Part shown: positions 7,101 to 8,051 of the stretch, piece after piece
Numbering within the stretch: the stretch's first letter is position 1
Layout of the letters: every line of letters starts with the position of its first letter
Source of the DNA: Candidatus Omnitrophota bacterium
GTDB lineage: Bacteria > Omnitrophota > Gorgyraeia > Gygaellales > Profunditerraquicolaceae
Assembly: GCA_028716305.1 (NCBI GenBank)
Contig: JAQUQA010000053.1
Span: 1-8,051, forward strand
DNA length: 8,051 bases
Reading direction: 5' to 3'
Program-made: the position numbers and the translations under genes
The notes under the pieces: generated by a model
Told to the model about the DNA's origin: nothing
Database searches by the model: none
What the model saw: the letters and a program-made list of their open reading frames with translations, nothing else

Positions 7101-7269
7101 GCTCTTTAGTTTCCTTAGGAACGCGATTAAAACGGGTATCTTCGATTTTAGTGCGCACCTTCCCGTAAAACTCCAGGCCCCGGGAAAATAGATGCAGCTT
7201 CATGGCTGTCGCGCCCAAAAGCATGGTAAAAATTACACCGGCGATAAAGATAATGAGATTTTTTTTCAT
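4129..7269 (-). CDS. membrane-anchored exo-rhamnogalacturonan lyase-like protein (RIFT barrel plus toroid)
   Basis: This 1046-residue protein begins with a charged start (MKKN) and one hydrophobic segment (5-23), a signal anchor or uncleaved signal peptide. Residues about 57-208 look like a carbohydrate-binding beta-sandwich, starting LMLVDFEDP and ending EFYLDNLRLVPYG. Residues about 255-345 match the N-terminal RIFT-barrel domain of PcRGLX/YetA-like proteins, with SGVPFPRGEL (276-285) and RWPDGSIKWLLVDL (310-323). An EF-hand-type calcium loop lies at 386-397. The C-terminal half (about 690-1045) looks like an alpha/alpha toroid. It has GWFNCEGAGTHTG (741-753) and HRHNGNHWGGRNEESTHTNL (809-828), regions rich in His, Asn and Glu where a catalytic site would sit. 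PL26 rhamnogalacturonan lyases have this architecture. The exact substrate is unknown, and cleavage or editing of the cluster's own polysaccharide is plausible. The start ATG has a poor Shine-Dalgarno. The deacetylase follows on the same strand. Confidence 0.75.
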   Translation of the reverse strand: MKKNLIIFIAGVIFTMLLGATAMKLHLFSRGLEFYGKVRTKIEDTRFNRVPKETKELMLVDFEDPAEVKFFQLDNASMELSKKNASSGASSAKVIFHPGKQVSSIKLEDYFDRPGAIKNWAGYEGIAFTVFNPQPGRERIILQIKDKKGNKIKHDLFIEGNSTEEFEVEVARIRHSLNIYNIGNFTLFLWEPSKDKEFYLDNLRLVPYGNKDKKTMLSPDLLEDPAQAYALGDYFDFSKNKPKWLRSGDADNRYVEFSASLFNETAQDFLDLPFSSGVPFPRGELKDAGELRITDAQQQEVNFQGRPLCRWPDGSIKWLLVDLKKNVPAGQAEKLFLRYPLKNAAAAKDSPLKINEQTLKIEVVTGPLKFTVNKQSFNLFDRLWLDLNQDGKFQDDELITRDNDLLVGFRGGLYRASKTKDCKVIVEEKGPLKVVLKAEGWFADEKGKKFCKYVVRIQAFANSPIVRVYHTFIYTGYPQNSYHYLYKGKRLPQNETIQEISLDLPLGLKGEGLFSYAADKKVIQGKWDADVGLFQADYNKFSVMKSGNSIQTGEKLEGWLDISDSRMGMALGVKSLWQQFPKGFSLDKANNLLKLGLWPKEAPELDLKTTGAALGPDAVARGSAFGLGKTHELVFYFHGGEYKDSAVKSTMTGMLEPLLVRADPYWVSDTVAADRLLPYNPLLFRNAEETLNGLFNWADSQIDAFRWYGMIDFGDTLSWYRKDSYDQSYNEWGWHPVGRWGWFNCEGAGTHTGPLLLYLRSQNTKYFKFAENLSRHLMDVDTCHYNTIANDPRLKNKIFDDYSQPGSMHRHNGNHWGGRNEESTHTNLTGILLYYYITGYERAFDVAKEIGEFFLKEPITYFRHPDIAPQRGVANVLWGEVLLYEATGDPRFRQAADKWADVFYKGQNHNGSWAENYNPVEKSWYGDPRSDFMISYTLPGLIEYHKRTRNKAIKEAIIKAAEYLKGEEYQHHFDTLAYAFWLTGNKKFQDEGARRLESLIAHQSHSPDPLMKGMIYQKAYYARPAEFLYRTPFILEALTYQIEKKQ

Positions 7270-7280
7270 CTTAATTTAGC

Positions 7281-7316
7281 AAAAAACTAGATTGCTTCGG
7301 GCTTCGCCCTCGCAAT
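7281..7316 (-). terminator. palindromic repeat with T-run, likely terminator
   Basis: On the minus strand the inverted arms ATTGC and GCAAT enclose a GGGC-GAA-GCCC hairpin (7291-7316). After CTAG comes a run of six T (7286-7281), which is the form of an intrinsic terminator. It lies 11 nt past the decayed glycosyltransferase stop and ends 11 nt before the lyase-like start codon. The sequence resembles an interspersed palindrome (CATTGCGAGG...AAGCAAT) that I recall from many bacterial genomes, so it may be a mobile repeat acting as a terminator. Confidence 0.6.
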
Positions 7317-7327
7317 GACGATTTACA

Positions 7328-7516
7328 TTACCCGCTTATCAACTCCTGATAAAGCTCCTGCGTCTACTCTACCATTCTTTCTGAGCTAAACTCCACTTCA
7401 AACTTCTTTCGAGAATTATACCTCAATTTATCGACAAAAGCACGTTCAATTTCAACTCTTAGATCGCATTTTCCACCCTGTGAGTCTGCCGGCTCGACCA
7501 ACGAACCTCCTTTTGG
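7328..7516 (-). pseudogene. decayed family 4 glycosyltransferase, C-terminal tail
   Basis: Read from 7516 down to the TAA at 7330-7328, the minus strand gives KGGSLVEPADS at the upstream end. Further on come IERAFVDKLRYNSRKKFEVE and FSSERMVE, then a TAG stop (7366-7364), then TQELYQELISG. This follows the end of GT4 glycosyltransferases (typically LVEPGD, then a helix with ENSRKKV, then FSWERMVEKTLELYEEL). One stop interrupts the last helix, the helix after LVEPADS is degraded, and another stop (7519-7517) lies upstream with no recognisable sequence beyond it. It is a non-functional relic of an upstream gene of the same polysaccharide cluster. Confidence 0.7.
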
Positions 7517-7700
7517 CTACTTAACTTAAATAATTACCGATTACATAAAATACTCAGGAAGACGCAATAGATTGTAGTTGGGGTTAGGATTAGGAGTAAG
7601 TTTGTAAATACCTAACTAACTCCTGGCCCTATTAACTAACTACTCCGTTAACATTTCCCAGAACATTTAAGGATTTGCTGATAGAAACTGCGGTGAGTGT

Positions 7701-7780
7701 TCTAATGCGTCCTAGTATGTCCTATTGTGTCCTACTGTGTCATAGTATGTCTCGGATAGTCTAATATATACTAATACAGC
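7701..7780 (+). repeat. degenerate 10-nt tandem repeat, about 8 units
   Basis: Read in steps of ten from 7701, the units are TCTAATGCGT, CCTAGTATGT, CCTATTGTGT, CCTACTGTGT, CATAGTATGT, CTCGGATAGT, CTAATATATA and CTAATACAGC. The first five are clearly related (consensus CCTANTNTGT) and the last three are decayed. No gene overlaps it. Confidence 0.75.
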
Positions 7781-8009
7781 ATTTTCTATGCCAAAATCAA
7801 GACTTTGTTAAACTATTTTTAATAGGAGACTAAGTATTTGAAAATAAAGGAGTTATAAAATTTTGTTATCGGTTATTTTCAAACCTGGTAAGAGTGAAGC
7901 GGGGGATTTTAGGTTTGTTTCTCAAAAACAACAATTATGCTCAAATTTTAAAAAAACTGCGGGTCAAAAATGGCATCTATAACTTGCTGTGTCGCAACAT
8001 ATTATAAAG

Positions 8010-8029
8010 GTGTTTATTATTATAAACAC
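8010..8029. promoter_or_regulatory. 20-nt palindrome, 8-bp arms with 4-nt spacer
   Basis: GTGTTTAT and ATAAACAC are perfect inverted arms separated by TATT. The core TGTTTAT-N4-ATAAACA is the same as in the palindrome at 821-840. No gene start is visible within the remaining 22 nt, so its target, if any, lies to the right of the window. Confidence 0.45.
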
Positions 8030-8051
8030 GATGTTTTAATATTCTCTAAAA

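Larger units (their letters stand above)
7520..8051. other. gene-free AT-rich right end
   Basis: No gene is supportable in these 530 nt. The region contains repeated TAACTAACT words (7613-7624 and 7633-7646) with a partly complementary GTTAGGATTAGGAG stretch to the left (7580-7596). It also holds a 10-nt periodic array (7701-7780) and the palindrome at 8010-8029. Two short frames of 37-39 codons exist on the + strand (7863-7982 and 7894-8007) but have no homology I recognise. Confidence 0.6.

Noticed and set aside
7863..7982. Small frame of 39 codons starting TTG after an AAAGGAG
   Set aside because: It has a reasonable ribosome site but a rare start codon, no recognisable homology, and overlaps a second equally plausible short frame.
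7894..8007. Small frame of 37 codons starting GTG (MKRGILGLFLKNNNYAQI...)
   Set aside because: Composition is protein-like, but there is no good ribosome binding site and no family I recognise; it conflicts with the frame at 7863-7982.

Overview
The window looks like a contig from an uncultivated, probably metagenome-derived Gram-negative-type bacterium. The mix of a sigma-54 gene, a surface-polysaccharide gene cluster, moderate GC content and dense intergenic word repeats reminds me of Candidatus Omnitrophota or related PVC-type lineages. That placement is an inference from style, not from a marker gene.

Layout. Positions 1-590 (+) hold the C-terminal part of a Y-family DNA polymerase (DinB/Pol IV type), cut by the window edge. 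A 267-nt gene-free spacer follows. A DUF134/UPF0251 helix-turn-helix regulator (858-1208, -) lies divergent to rpoN, the sigma-54 gene (start chosen at 1334, +). A consensus minus-strand promoter sits between them. The 3' end of rpoN runs into a GC-rich palindromic element and then into antisense of a truncated family 2 glycosyltransferase (2771-3007, -). From there a minus-strand polysaccharide cluster reads, in transcription order: a decayed family 4 glycosyltransferase tail (7516-7328), a 1046-aa membrane-anchored protein resembling exo-rhamnogalacturonan lyases (7269-4129), a NodB-type polysaccharide deacetylase (4011-3067), and the glycosyltransferase 2 remnant. About 530 nt at the right end (7520-8051) hold no gene I can support.

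How the genes fit. The minus-strand genes suggest building, trimming and deacetylating an extracellular or envelope polysaccharide. Both glycosyltransferases are broken, so the cluster is eroded or rearranged here. rpoN, the regulator and the polymerase are unrelated housekeeping or regulatory genes next door.

Most unusual content. Several short-word repeat arrays use different sequences but the same 7-nt period. Two lie in the intergenic gaps of the polysaccharide cluster and are arranged as inverted pairs able to form large hairpins. One set of about 220 nt lies inside the deacetylase reading frame without breaking it. A separate 10-nt periodic array lies at 7701-7780. Two 20-nt palindromes with identical 8-4-8 geometry and nearly identical arms occur at 821-840 and 8010-8029. 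The rpoN/glycosyltransferase junction at a palindromic element is either a repeat-mediated rearrangement or an assembly join.
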